NCBI GenBank assembly: GCA_934203075.1
Contig: CAKPYT010000040.1
Span: 1 to 64,000, forward strand
Direction of reading: 5' to 3'
Origin: an uncultured Clostridia bacterium
Lineage (GTDB): Bacteria; Bacillota; Clostridia; Christensenellales; CAG-314
Length of the DNA stretch: 64,000 nucleotides
In this document: in pieces, positions 36,074-45,110 of the stretch
Layout of the letters: each line of letters begins with the position of its first letter
Numbering within the stretch: the stretch's first letter is position 1
Position numbers and translations under genes: made by a program
The notes under the pieces: generated by a model
The model's database searches: none
Told to the model about the DNA's origin: nothing
Seen by the model: the letters and a program-made list of their open reading frames with translations, nothing else

Positions 36074-36964
36074 ATGGCAGAATTAAAACTATTCAAGGTA
36101 AACGGACACGTTGAAGAATTGAAATCTAAAAGTGTAACTATAGAAAAAGAGTTGCAGAACATTATCGAAAAGAATATGCAAGAATTTTTCGGTGTGAGAT
36201 TTCTTGCCTCGGAATATAGAATAGACAACGGGAGAATGGATTCTATAGGAATCGACGAGAATAATTGTCCTGTTATTTTCGAATACAAGCGTTCTTCAAA
36301 TGAAAATGTAATAAATCAGGGTTTGTTCTATTTAAATTGGCTATTGGGACATAAGGCTAATTTCAAACTTTTAGTTTTAGAAACCTATGGGCAGAAAGTC
36401 GCAAACAATATTGATTGGACTATGCCGAGAGTGATTTGTATTGCGAGTGACTTTTATAAATATGACGAAGAAGCCATTAAACAAATAAATCGTAATGTAT
36501 CGCTTATTCGCTACAAGCAATACAATAATGATTTATTGTTGTTTGAATTGTTAAATACAAATACGGTAGCCCCTATTGATAACGAGCAGACGGAGCATAA
36601 AACTTCGCAAAGTAACGAAAAAACGTTTACCGAACAATACAAAAACGCGCCGCAAAAATTCAAAGAACTATATGACGAATTATCCGATTATGCTATGAGT
36701 TTAGGTGATGACGTGTCACAAAGTACCTTAAAACTGTACTCAGCATTCAAAAAAATCAAGAATTTTTGCACTATGGAAGTTTATCAGGCAAAAATGCTGA
36801 TAAATTTCAGGCTTAATCCAGACGATTACGAATTGTCCGACACATTGCGTGATGTTCGGAATATAGGGCATTGGGGTTGTGGCGATTTGCAGTTAATAAT
36901 GCGTGACCGTTCCGAAACAGAAAAGGCAAAGGACTTGATTTTGAAGGCATATGAGCAAAATTAA
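36074..36964 (+). CDS. PD-(D/E)XK nuclease-like protein with C-terminal DUF5655
   Basis: 296 residues. The N-terminal region (about 1-160) resembles NucS/DUF91-type PD-(D/E)XK folds: a GRMDSIGID segment supplies the Asp near residue 57, and IFEYKR gives the ExK near residues 72-76. The C-terminal part (about 200-296) matches DUF5655, including the RNIGHWGCGD motif. No enzymatic activity is established for this architecture; DNA cleavage or binding is an inference. AGAGAGG precedes the ATG. The codon usage is AT-rich and differs from the flanking genes, consistent with acquisition. Confidence 0.75.
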   Translation: MAELKLFKVNGHVEELKSKSVTIEKELQNIIEKNMQEFFGVRFLASEYRIDNGRMDSIGIDENNCPVIFEYKRSSNENVINQGLFYLNWLLGHKANFKLLVLETYGQKVANNIDWTMPRVICIASDFYKYDEEAIKQINRNVSLIRYKQYNNDLLLFELLNTNTVAPIDNEQTEHKTSQSNEKTFTEQYKNAPQKFKELYDELSDYAMSLGDDVSQSTLKLYSAFKKIKNFCTMEVYQAKMLINFRLNPDDYELSDTLRDVRNIGHWGCGDLQLIMRDRSETEKAKDLILKAYEQN

Positions 36965-37093
36965 ATAGATGTTTTAAAGGAATGTATTTATTGCGGAAAT
37001 AATTAAGTGTAATCGTTTTACTCCTTACTTTCTTTGGGTTGCCCGGATTTGGTTTACTCAAAAAAGAGGGAGGAGGCAGGTTGGAGGAGAAAA

Positions 37094-37561
37094 GTGTTTT
37101 TGAGTTTAGAGTTTCAGGAGGCCTATAAACGCCTGGATAAATTATGTAAAGATTGTTTTTTCAGTAACGAAGGCGTTTCGGAGTACCTTCGTTTTATGGA
37201 AAGAGAAGATCGTGCGGGAAGGAGATACGTTTCTACCTGGGACGCGGATTATAGAATGTTAAAGCACGTCCGATGGGTGCGGAATCAATTATCGCATGAA
37301 GTAGGTACCTTGCAGTCCGATTTATGCACGCAGGACGATTTGAAATTCGTCGAAAGTTTTCATGACAGAATTCTGAAGTGTACCGACCCCTCTTCCGTGC
37401 TGCGCAAAGAGAGAGAAAAAGCAAGGCAGCAGGGGCTTGCGAGATTGCAGGCTTCAAGAGAGAATCTGCCACCGGAAGACCCGGTAAATACCGATACCGT
37501 TGGAGAGAACAAATCTTTTTTTCAAAAAATTTGGGAGAAAATCAAAGAATTTTTCTCTTAA
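37094..37561 (+). CDS. Small protein with HEPN-like motif
   Basis: 155 residues. A GTG start at 37094 is chosen because GGTTGGAGGAG lies just upstream; the longer frame begins with TTG and lacks a ribosome binding site. The protein is predicted helical. The segment VRWVRNQLSHE contains R-N-x3-H, the core Rx4-6H motif of HEPN ribonuclease domains. The C-terminus is basic and ends in an amphipathic helix (FFQKIWEKIKEFF) that could contact a membrane. The family is not otherwise recognised. No paired nucleotidyltransferase is adjacent. Confidence 0.6.
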   Translation: MFLSLEFQEAYKRLDKLCKDCFFSNEGVSEYLRFMEREDRAGRRYVSTWDADYRMLKHVRWVRNQLSHEVGTLQSDLCTQDDLKFVESFHDRILKCTDPSSVLRKEREKARQQGLARLQASRENLPPEDPVNTDTVGENKSFFQKIWEKIKEFFS

Positions 37562-37586
37562 AAGCAGGGTAGAGTCCTTCAAAGCG

Positions 37587-37625
37587 TAAGCGAGCCGAAA
37601 GAAAGCTTTTGGCTCGCTGTTTTGT
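37587..37625 (+). terminator. Terminator of the HEPN-like gene
   Basis: AGCGAGCCGAAAG (37589-37601) pairs with CTTTTGGCTCGCT (37606-37618) and is followed by GTTTTG. Confidence 0.8.
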
Positions 37626-37792
37626 TCAAAAAAAATGGGGGCCCGGGTAAAGGCGTCCGGGCAGAGCATACAAAAACGAAACTGTCCGTTCCGAAAGGGT
37701 GCGAAAGAAGCGGACGGGCCAGACTGTTTGCCTGTTTTCCCCGGCAGCAAGACGAAGTTTTTGAAAAACTTGTGCGGGAGGGGCACACAGCG

Positions 37793-37821
37793 TTGAAAAA
37801 TGAGACGGATTGTGTTATTCT
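37793..37821 (+). promoter_or_regulatory. Promoter of the GNAT gene
   Basis: TTGAAA (37793-37798), a 17-base spacer and TATTCT (37816-37821). Confidence 0.7.
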
Positions 37822-37851
37822 AAAAATATCGATTTGGGAAAAGGGATTACT

Positions 37852-38322
37852 ATGGAAGGAAAAATCAGAAAAGCAAACCAAAACGATTTGCAAAAAATCA
37901 ATAAACTTCTTTACGAGGTACAAAAAGTGCACAGCGATGCTCGTCCGGATTTGTTTCGTGCGGGGACCAAAAAATATACGGACGAACAGCTGAAAAGCAT
38001 CCTGGAAAACGCAAGGACGCCCGTTTTTGTGTTTGAAAAGGGGGAAGAGATTCTCGGTTATGCTTTTTGCATTTTCAAGCAGGAATTAAGCAACACGCTG
38101 ATGCCTGTGAAAACGTTGTATATCGACGATTTATGTGTGGACGAATGCGCCCGCGGAGAACACGTCGGCACGGAGCTGTATCACTTCGTGTTGGATTATG
38201 CCAGGAAAAGCGATTGCTACAACGTTACGCTGAATGTTTGGGCAGATAATACCAAAGCCGTCAAGTTCTATCAGGCCATCGGTATGCGGGTGCAAAAAAT
38301 AGGAATGGAAAAGATTTTATAA
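37852..38322 (+). CDS. GNAT family N-acetyltransferase
   Basis: 156 residues. The GNAT core is visible: LYIDDLCVDECARGEHVGT supplies beta4 and the acetyl-CoA pyrophosphate loop (R/Q-x-x-G-x-G/A type) near residues 90-108, and NTKAVKFYQAIGM is the C-terminal motif B. The substrate cannot be predicted. AAAAGGG lies before the ATG. It is a single gene with its own promoter. Confidence 0.88.
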   Translation: MEGKIRKANQNDLQKINKLLYEVQKVHSDARPDLFRAGTKKYTDEQLKSILENARTPVFVFEKGEEILGYAFCIFKQELSNTLMPVKTLYIDDLCVDECARGEHVGTELYHFVLDYARKSDCYNVTLNVWADNTKAVKFYQAIGMRVQKIGMEKIL

Positions 38323-38386
38323 TAGAAAAGTCAAACCGAACATCGTCCCGAAAACAGCAAAGTCATACAAAAAGGAGAAACGCTGA

Positions 38387-40048
38387 GTGCGAACCGAAAC
38401 GAATCAAAAAAGAATTGTGCTTTCTGCCGCATGTGTGTTTTTCTTTTGCCTTGCGGGGGCGTTTCAGGCGGTGGATTCGCTCTTGCCGGAGTTCTGGCAT
38501 GCATTGTTTGCTCTTTTCGCGCACACAATTTTGCTTTCTCTTGTAGTGGCTTGGGGTGTTTCCCTGATCCATCGCATGGTACGGAAAGATCTCCGCGCGT
38601 ATTTTCTTACGGTTGCCGTGCTGATTTTGTTTTTCCTTGTTGTCAGAATGATAAAATACGGACTGACGCAAGACGCGGACACGCTTTCGCGTTATCTTTG
38701 GTACGCATATTATGTTCCGCAGGTGCTCATTCCGCCGACGATTTTGCTTGCGGCGTTCCGTCTGGAAAACAAAAATGGGAAACCGCTCGCAAAAATCTGG
38801 TATCTGATTTATTTCCCCGCCGTTATTTTGCTTCTTTTAATATTCACGAACGACGTACACGAATGGGGGTTTGCATTGAATTTCGACAACGGATTTTCTT
38901 ACGAACACAGAACCGTGTTTTATTTTGCGCTTGCGTGGGAAATTATCGTAACGTTTGCAAGCCTTATCGTGTTGATTTTGCGGTGCAGCGTGTCGGCGTG
39001 CAGGCGAAAGACGTGGATACCCGTAACCGTTTTCGTCGTATGTGCGGCGTTTTCAGCCATATGCTTTTTGACGAATACGTCGGCGTTCAAAATTCCGGAG
39101 TTGTTGTGCTTCACCTGTATCGTGATGATAGAAAGTTGTATTGCGATAGGACTTATTCCGTCCAACGACGAATACGAAAATTACTTCTATCGTTCGGCAT
39201 ATTCGGCCGTCATTACGGACGAGAATTTTGACGTGATTTACAAATCCGAAAAGGCAATTCCCACAGAGAAAAGCCGGCTGGGACAAGCGGTAAAAGGTTC
39301 GGTTATGAGAGTCGAAAACACGCGCCTTTCGGCAAAGAAAATACACGGTGGCTACGCTTTCGGGATCGAAGATCTGTCTAAAATTAACGAAATCAACGCC
39401 GCGTTGAAAGAAACCAACGAAAGGCTGTCCGAAGAAAACGACATCATCGAAGCGGAAAACGAACTCAAAGAACAAAAAGCAATCGTTTCCGAACAAAGCC
39501 GGCTGTACGCCAAGACGGAAGAAGTTACCCGCGAAGAACTGAAACGGTTGGACGTACTTTTATCGGAGGTGTATCGTAATCAGCAGTTAAGCGGTGCGGA
39601 ATACGCCGGGAAAATGCGTTTTGCGTGCATCCTGGCGGCTTATATCAAGCGCAGAAGCAATCTTGTGATGCTCGCCGAAAAACAGGAAAATATCGACGCC
39701 GGCGAACTGTTGCTTGCGATAAAAGAATCGCTTGAATATCTTTCGCTCACAGGCGCGGAATGCACTTTCGATTGCGCCGTTTCGGGTAAAATCCACGGCA
39801 AAAACGCAGGTATTTTCTATGACTTTTTCGAAGCCTGCATTGCCAATTACAACGAGTTGCCGAGTGCCGTAATCGTCCGACTTTTCAGGCGGGGCGACAA
39901 TCTTGTTTTGCGTATGGAGTGCGACAACGGAACGGAAGAGATTTTGAAAAAGGTCAAGTCGAAGTTCGCCGAGTATAACGTTACCATCGAAATGGACGAC
40001 GCAGAAGTTTATTACTCACTTACTTTGTCCGAAGGGGGTGCGGTATGA
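38387..40048 (+). CDS. 7TM sensor with degenerate histidine-kinase-like C-terminus
   Basis: 553 residues. Seven hydrophobic helices lie in residues 10-260, the pattern of the 7TMR/histidine-kinase N-terminal 7TM module. A PAS-like segment follows (YSAVITDENFDVIYKSEKA), then a coiled coil (about 325-400) rich in E and K. The C-terminal region resembles a histidine-kinase ATPase only in part: FFEACIANYNE could be an N-box, but no H-box histidine and no G-boxes are seen. It is probably not an active kinase. GTG is the start (AAAGGAGAAACGCTGA upstream). It overlaps the next gene by four bases. Confidence 0.72.
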   Translation: MRTETNQKRIVLSAACVFFFCLAGAFQAVDSLLPEFWHALFALFAHTILLSLVVAWGVSLIHRMVRKDLRAYFLTVAVLILFFLVVRMIKYGLTQDADTLSRYLWYAYYVPQVLIPPTILLAAFRLENKNGKPLAKIWYLIYFPAVILLLLIFTNDVHEWGFALNFDNGFSYEHRTVFYFALAWEIIVTFASLIVLILRCSVSACRRKTWIPVTVFVVCAAFSAICFLTNTSAFKIPELLCFTCIVMIESCIAIGLIPSNDEYENYFYRSAYSAVITDENFDVIYKSEKAIPTEKSRLGQAVKGSVMRVENTRLSAKKIHGGYAFGIEDLSKINEINAALKETNERLSEENDIIEAENELKEQKAIVSEQSRLYAKTEEVTREELKRLDVLLSEVYRNQQLSGAEYAGKMRFACILAAYIKRRSNLVMLAEKQENIDAGELLLAIKESLEYLSLTGAECTFDCAVSGKIHGKNAGIFYDFFEACIANYNELPSAVIVRLFRRGDNLVLRMECDNGTEEILKKVKSKFAEYNVTIEMDDAEVYYSLTLSEGGAV

Positions 40049-41340
40049 GATTTATCGACGCACCTCTTTATGCAAGGCAGATGATTGTCGTTTCGTTTAT
40101 TCTCACGTTCGTTCTGGCAATTATCGGATTGTTTACGGCAGTGCGGCTTTGCAAGAAACGTCGCTATATCGTGCTATCGTCGGTAACGTTTGCATTGTCG
40201 TTTATTTCGGTTTTCCTTACAATGCGCGGAAGTTATCGCTATCGTGTAAATTTGCCTGTATTCGAGCCGTCTCTCACTATCCTTTCTTTGCCGTTGTGGG
40301 TGCATTGCGTCGTTTCCGCCGCGTTGATTGCACTTACCGTTTACGGATTGACCGGTACGGTGCGGTGGAGTAAGAAACATCTTTCGCCCGTTTCGATTAA
40401 AGAAAGTGTGGACACCTTCCCCGCAGGAATCTGTTTTTACGAGCCAAGCGGGCTTGTACGGCTAATCAACACGGAAATGAATCGTCTTTGCATTCTTGTG
40501 ACGGGCAAGGCTCTTCTGGATGGTGCAAGTTTTTGGCGGAAGATCTCGCAGGGCGAAATCGAAGCGAACTGTCTGCCGCTGCAAACGGGGGAGAAGCCTA
40601 TCTTGCAATGCCCTGACGGGAAGGCGGTATCTTTCAAAAGATACTTGCACGAAACGGACGGCAAAACCGTTTGTGAAATCGTTGCGGCGGACGTAACCGA
40701 GCAGTATCGCCTGACCCGGGAGTTGGAACAAAAACGGAACGAACTGAAATTCGTCAACAAACGTCTGGTTGCCTATGGGAATAACGTTGCGGAACTCACA
40801 AAAGAAAGAGAGCTTTTGGCAGCGAAAATCCGTATTCACGACGATATGGGGAAACTTTTGCTTGCCACAAAGCGTAAGCTTGCCGAACCGCCGGACGAAA
40901 TCGTGCAAAAAGAACTGGTATATTTCTGGCAGGCGGAGATTGCCGCACTGAAAAACACTCATAAAAAACAAAGGAAAAACAACTTGCGGGTGATAACGGA
41001 CGCGGCAAAACTTGTGGGAGTGAACGTGGAGTTTTTCGGCACACAGCCGAAAGCCGATACGGTAAACGAAAAAATACTCATCGCCGCTATGCACGAATGT
41101 CTCACAAACACCGTTTCGCACGCCAACGGAAAAACCATGACAGTTACGGTTGAGGATAAAAACGGCAAGTATACGATAGCAATTACCAATGACGGCGAAA
41201 AGCCGAAGGGCGAAATCACAGAAGGCGGCGGCCTTTCCGGGTTGCGAACTCTTGTCGAACGCGAAAACGGCACAATGCTTATTCACAGTGTTCCGCAATT
41301 TGAACTTCGGATCGAACTGCCTACGGGAGAAACCATATGA
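40045..41340 (+). CDS. Sensor histidine kinase (NarL-type partner)
   Basis: 431 residues. About three or four N-terminal helices (residues 10-105) and a central PAS-like domain (about 118-220) lead to a coiled coil. The kinase core has H265 in the H-box IHDDMGK, an N-box ECLTNTVSHAN with N355, the NDGE segment near 382-385, and a G-rich lid GGGLSGL at 394-400. The HD-x2-G form of the H-box is that of kinases paired with LuxR-type regulators, matching the next gene. It overlaps both neighbours by four bases (ATGA). Confidence 0.85.
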   Translation: MRFIDAPLYARQMIVVSFILTFVLAIIGLFTAVRLCKKRRYIVLSSVTFALSFISVFLTMRGSYRYRVNLPVFEPSLTILSLPLWVHCVVSAALIALTVYGLTGTVRWSKKHLSPVSIKESVDTFPAGICFYEPSGLVRLINTEMNRLCILVTGKALLDGASFWRKISQGEIEANCLPLQTGEKPILQCPDGKAVSFKRYLHETDGKTVCEIVAADVTEQYRLTRELEQKRNELKFVNKRLVAYGNNVAELTKERELLAAKIRIHDDMGKLLLATKRKLAEPPDEIVQKELVYFWQAEIAALKNTHKKQRKNNLRVITDAAKLVGVNVEFFGTQPKADTVNEKILIAAMHECLTNTVSHANGKTMTVTVEDKNGKYTIAITNDGEKPKGEITEGGGLSGLRTLVERENGTMLIHSVPQFELRIELPTGETI

Positions 41341-41987
41341 AAAACGGAAAATATTCGGTAATGATCGTTGAAGATCAGCAAATGCCAAAGGCACTCTTTT
41401 CGCATTTTGTGGAATCGTCAAATAAATTCTATCTGCAAGTGGCAATAGAAAACGCGTCTGTTGCGGATATCGTTTGCACCCGCACTCCCGTGGATTTGAT
41501 ACTGATGGACGTGGTAACGGAAAACGGCGAGAGCGGCCTCGAGGCGGCGGCGAAAATCAAAGCGAAATTTCCGAAAACGAAGATCATCATCGTCACGAGT
41601 ATGCCGGAGTGCTCCTACATCAGGCGAGCCAGACAAATCGGTGTGGAGGGCTTTTGGTATAAAGAGGTGAACGAGCAACCGATTCTTTCGTTGATGGAAC
41701 GGGTCATGAACGGCGAAATCGTCTATCCCGACAGTCCCCAACCCGTCAGAATGGGGCTTGCGTTGAGTACGGAGTTTACCGAGAAAGAGTTGGAAATACT
41801 ACGCCTGATGACGGGTGGTTACAGTAATGCGGAAATTTCCGAAAAACTCGGTGTTTCCGCGGGCGTTGTCAAAAACCACGTGGCGGATATGCTCGGTAAA
41901 ACGGGCTTTCGTTCCCGCACGCAGTTGGCGGTGCGGGCGAGGGAATCCGGGCTGGTCATTCTGGAAAAGACAGAGGAAGATTTTTAA
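41337..41987 (+). CDS. LuxR/NarL-family response regulator
   Basis: 216 residues. The receiver domain has the acidic pair E12-D13, the phospho-acceptor D58 (LILMDVV), T in IIVTSM and the conserved K in GFWYKEV, so it looks functional. The C-terminal LuxR-type HTH is FTEKELEILRLMTGGYSNAE through KNHVADMLGKTG, roughly residues 147-205. It is coupled to the kinase gene by ATGA overlap. The probable targets are its own operon or the downstream lipoprotein genes; this is an inference. Confidence 0.93.
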   Translation: MKNGKYSVMIVEDQQMPKALFSHFVESSNKFYLQVAIENASVADIVCTRTPVDLILMDVVTENGESGLEAAAKIKAKFPKTKIIIVTSMPECSYIRRARQIGVEGFWYKEVNEQPILSLMERVMNGEIVYPDSPQPVRMGLALSTEFTEKELEILRLMTGGYSNAEISEKLGVSAGVVKNHVADMLGKTGFRSRTQLAVRARESGLVILEKTEEDF

Positions 41988-42002
41988 CCGAGACGGATAA
42001 GG

Positions 42003-42039
42003 TAAAAAACAGTCGTTGAAAAACGGCTGTTTTTTTTGC
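42003..42039 (+). terminator. Terminator of the two-component operon
   Basis: AAAAACAGTCGTT / AACGGCTGTTTTT around loop GAAA, followed by more T. Confidence 0.85.
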
Positions 42040-42175
42040 GGAAAAGAGACGGCAAAACAGAAAAAATCCGGTAAGGGGTGCCAAACGGCACTCCCGATAA
42101 GTCCTCTCGTTATGGTACAATGCCTCCGCAAAACAGAGAACGAATAGAGAAATCGATGAAAGGGGAGGGTGCAGA

Positions 42176-42559
42176 ATGAAAAGAGCAGTGCTGGCTATCA
42201 GAAACAGACTCGTTCTGGAAGCGGTCACAACCGCTCTGAAGCGCACGGGCTTTTTTGTGGAAAAAGTTTCTTCGCAGGAAACGGAGCGTATCCTTACGCT
42301 GACGAACGCGCTTGCGGCAACAACTCTGCTCATGGACGTTACAAGGTCGGGAGACGGCACGTTTGATATGCGAATGGACACCGTGAAAGAAGCCAAACGG
42401 CGAAACCCCGAAATCAAAATCGCACTTCTTTGCGACAACGTGTCGGATGAAAACAGCGCATACAAAATCAAATGTGCCAAAGAAGACGGTCGTATCGACG
42501 CTTTCTTTTATGAATCCGTTCCGTCGGACTATCTTGCCGACGCGGTTGACGCGCTGTAA
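42176..42559 (+). CDS. Stand-alone receiver-like protein lacking key residues
   Basis: 127 residues with the alternating pattern of a CheY-like receiver. MDVTRSGDGT supplies an aspartate in the phospho-acceptor position (about D54). The N-terminal acidic pair is replaced (AIRNRL), and no conserved Lys is seen near FFYESVPSD. It is therefore a probable pseudo-receiver with no output domain. GAAAGGGGAGGGTGC precedes the ATG; TACAAT with an extended TGG (42116-42121) is the best -10. It lies just after the two-component operon. Confidence 0.6.
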   Translation: MKRAVLAIRNRLVLEAVTTALKRTGFFVEKVSSQETERILTLTNALAATTLLMDVTRSGDGTFDMRMDTVKEAKRRNPEIKIALLCDNVSDENSAYKIKCAKEDGRIDAFFYESVPSDYLADAVDAL

Positions 42560-42620
42560 ACGGAAACATACGAGAATAGGATAAAACAAAAGATTATCAA
42601 AAAACAAAAAGGAGCTTGAA

Positions 42621-43163
42621 ATGAAAAAGAAGATTTTTACAATAGCAACGGTTGTTTTGTTGCTTGCGTTGGCACTTTCGGTAATGGTCGCTTGTGGTGA
42701 TAAAGGAAACGGAAATCAAAACGGCACACAAACGGGCGGACAAGAAGAAACGCCCATAACGTCCGAAGTGGGATTGAAATACGGACACACCAAAACGACG
42801 GTTACGTATGCAAGCGACGAAGCGAAAGAAAAGATGCTGAAAGAAATGGAAATGACGACGGAGGAATTTTTCAATTTTTACGATCAAGCGATGCTCGATG
42901 TTCAGTTCCTTGCCAAAAACAAGGCTACCGTAGTTTACAACATTGGCGGTAGCGGGGAAGCGCTCAACTTGTATTACAAGGCCGAAGGCAGAATCGTGAC
43001 GTTCTATGATACCGAAGAAGACATGCAAAAAGAAAATGTCAAGACAGATAGAGGAGTGTTCGCAGCACAATTCAAATTGTCCGATGACTATAAGACTCTG
43101 CAATGGATTGCCAAGGAGGAAGGCTTATACAAAGTCGTTCTCGATTGTGGTCTTTTGAAATAA
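42621..43163 (+). CDS. Predicted lipoprotein of unknown function
   Basis: 180 residues. A lipoprotein signal ends at Cys25 (LALSVMVAC), followed by a Gly/Asn/Gln-rich linker. The mature domain of about 140 residues is mixed alpha/beta, with FFNFYDQAMLDVQF near residues 90-103. The family is not recognised. AAAGGAGCTTGAA precedes the ATG. It is the first of three consecutive lipoprotein genes behind the two-component system. A hairpin follows it at 43175-43198, without a T-tract. Confidence 0.75.
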   Translation: MKKKIFTIATVVLLLALALSVMVACGDKGNGNQNGTQTGGQEETPITSEVGLKYGHTKTTVTYASDEAKEKMLKEMEMTTEEFFNFYDQAMLDVQFLAKNKATVVYNIGGSGEALNLYYKAEGRIVTFYDTEEDMQKENVKTDRGVFAAQFKLSDDYKTLQWIAKEEGLYKVVLDCGLLK

Positions 43164-43231
43164 AACCATAAGAATTTGAGCCGGCGAAAGCCGCTTCAAA
43201 GATAAACAAAAAAACAATAAGGAGAAAAACT

Positions 43232-45028
43232 ATGAAGAGAAAAAACTTGCTTACAGTCGTGTTTGTTCTTCTTTCCTGCGTGTTGGTGTTTGCCGCATGC
43301 GCTCCCGCACCGGAGGAACATACCCATACTTATTCGAAGGAATGGAGCAGTAACGCTGCCGAGCACTGGCATGCGGCGACGTGCGAACATACCGATTTGA
43401 AAGAGGGCGTCGAGGCGCATACGTTTGGGGCCTGGGCGGAAACGAAAGCCCCAACCGCTACCGAAATGGGCGAAAAACGGCGCGTGTGCAGTGTGTGCAA
43501 CTACACGGAAAAACAAGAGGTCGCGGCACTCGGTGCGCAAGAAAATACGCTTGCCCTTGCAGCGGGGGTTACGCTCGGCAAAACTTATGATAAGCAGGCA
43601 ATTGCTTTCACAACGGAAATGTTTCAATATCAGGGCAACGGCGCCGTTACGTTTGCATACAAAGCAAAAGACGCCGCTGTGTTCGATGCGGAAGTGCCGT
43701 CCGTCGCAGGCGAATACGTGGTGAAGGTTTCCGTTGCAGGTACAAGCGAGTGGAAGGAAGTCGAAAGGGAATTCGACTTTACCATTGCGCAAGTTCGTCT
43801 TGCCAGCATCGAAAAAGCTTTGGAAGTGATGTACGACGGATCCTCGACGGAATTTGATTTCACAAGCAAAATCACCGAAAAAGTTGCGAACGACGATATC
43901 AGGCTTATCGTTAAGATGAACGGTTTTGCAGTGGGCAGTACAGTAAAAGAAGTGAAGTTCACGGGCGACGACGCTTGCAACTACACCTACGATACGACCA
44001 AATTGTCCGTTACAATCGTCAAAGCGAGAATCAATATCGGACGTACTCAATTCGAAACGCAATATAAGAGCGGCGCTTGGAAAACCGTGTTTGCGCTTGC
44101 GGCAGGCGACGGCGTCGTTGAAAAAGACGGCGTGCTAGAAAACGTATCTTTTGAAGTTCTTCAAGACAACAAGGCTGATTGGGCGAACAAAAAATCGTAC
44201 GCTCTTTACACCGAGAACGCAACGAAAGTAAGCAATATCGAGCGAGTAAGACTCGTCGGTACAGACGCAGGCAATTATACCTTTGCATGCGACGAAGACG
44301 GCAACCTCGGCGCAACTCTCTATTGCAAGGTCAAAGAAACCGCAATCGACGCTATTCTTGACCAGCTAAACGATTACGACTGGGGCGGACTCATTGTTGA
44401 CAATGTCACGTTTGCGAACAAAAAATTGGTTGTCGGCGGTTATCAAGGCGAAATTACCGATAAACTCATCGACGACGAAAACAATTTCAAACAACTCAAA
44501 TTCGAGATGTTCGTCAGAGGCACGGAAATCAAGATTGCCCAAGGCACTCGCATTTTGTGGCAAGGAGACGATTGCGAACACATATATAACGATTGCGAAC
44601 TTATCCCGGGCATCGGCGGCCCCGCAAATTTGGAAATTAACCTTCTTAAAAACGTCGACGGTTACACCGATGAAAACGGATATTGGATTTGTGAGCAACA
44701 AAACGTCAACCTCACTCTCAAAGTAACGGAAACCACGGATGTGGCAGAAAAAAATCAAGATTTGTTTGAAGACGGTCTTGTTAAGGCAGGTTACGCACTT
44801 GTTAAATATACGCACAATGCCGAAGATTCCACGAGTATTAACTTGGAACTTACCGAAGGCGCAACCGGAACGATTGAAACGCACGTTTACGGTTTTGTCG
44901 ATGGCAGATTCACCGAACTTACGCTTAACGGTGGCGGCTACGACGTGGAAAAAGGACAAACTTACTACATCGTCGTATTTGTAAAAACTGCCGGCACGGG
45001 CAACGCGCAAATCGTTTTGATGGGTTGA
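43232..45028 (+). CDS. Lipoprotein with Cys/His-rich repeat and MBG-like domains
   Basis: 598 residues. A lipobox (VLVFAAC) places Cys near residue 23. A Cys/His-rich module follows (HTHTYSKEW, HWHAATCEH, RRVCSVCNYTE), a type common in Bacillota cell-surface proteins. Two or three Ig-like MBG/YDG-type segments come next, with GKTYDKQAIAF, VAGEYVVKVSV and VMYDGSSTEFDF. The C-terminal region carries a beta-rich domain ending in QTYYIVVFVKTAGTGNAQIV. The role is probably extracellular binding at the cell surface. AAGGAGAAAAAC precedes the ATG. Confidence 0.75.
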   Translation: MKRKNLLTVVFVLLSCVLVFAACAPAPEEHTHTYSKEWSSNAAEHWHAATCEHTDLKEGVEAHTFGAWAETKAPTATEMGEKRRVCSVCNYTEKQEVAALGAQENTLALAAGVTLGKTYDKQAIAFTTEMFQYQGNGAVTFAYKAKDAAVFDAEVPSVAGEYVVKVSVAGTSEWKEVEREFDFTIAQVRLASIEKALEVMYDGSSTEFDFTSKITEKVANDDIRLIVKMNGFAVGSTVKEVKFTGDDACNYTYDTTKLSVTIVKARINIGRTQFETQYKSGAWKTVFALAAGDGVVEKDGVLENVSFEVLQDNKADWANKKSYALYTENATKVSNIERVRLVGTDAGNYTFACDEDGNLGATLYCKVKETAIDAILDQLNDYDWGGLIVDNVTFANKKLVVGGYQGEITDKLIDDENNFKQLKFEMFVRGTEIKIAQGTRILWQGDDCEHIYNDCELIPGIGGPANLEINLLKNVDGYTDENGYWICEQQNVNLTLKVTETTDVAEKNQDLFEDGLVKAGYALVKYTHNAEDSTSINLELTEGATGTIETHVYGFVDGRFTELTLNGGGYDVEKGQTYYIVVFVKTAGTGNAQIVLMG

Positions 45029-45110
45029 TGCGACTTAATAGAACAATAATTAAATAAACATATTTTCAAAGCCGTTCAAGCGAGCGGCTTTGAAACGTTT
45101 GGAGTAGTAT

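Noticed and set aside
34992..37100. Integrated element with attachment repeats at tRNA-Ser
   Set aside because: No copy of the tRNA 3' end was found downstream and no integrase is present, so only a composition shift is reported.
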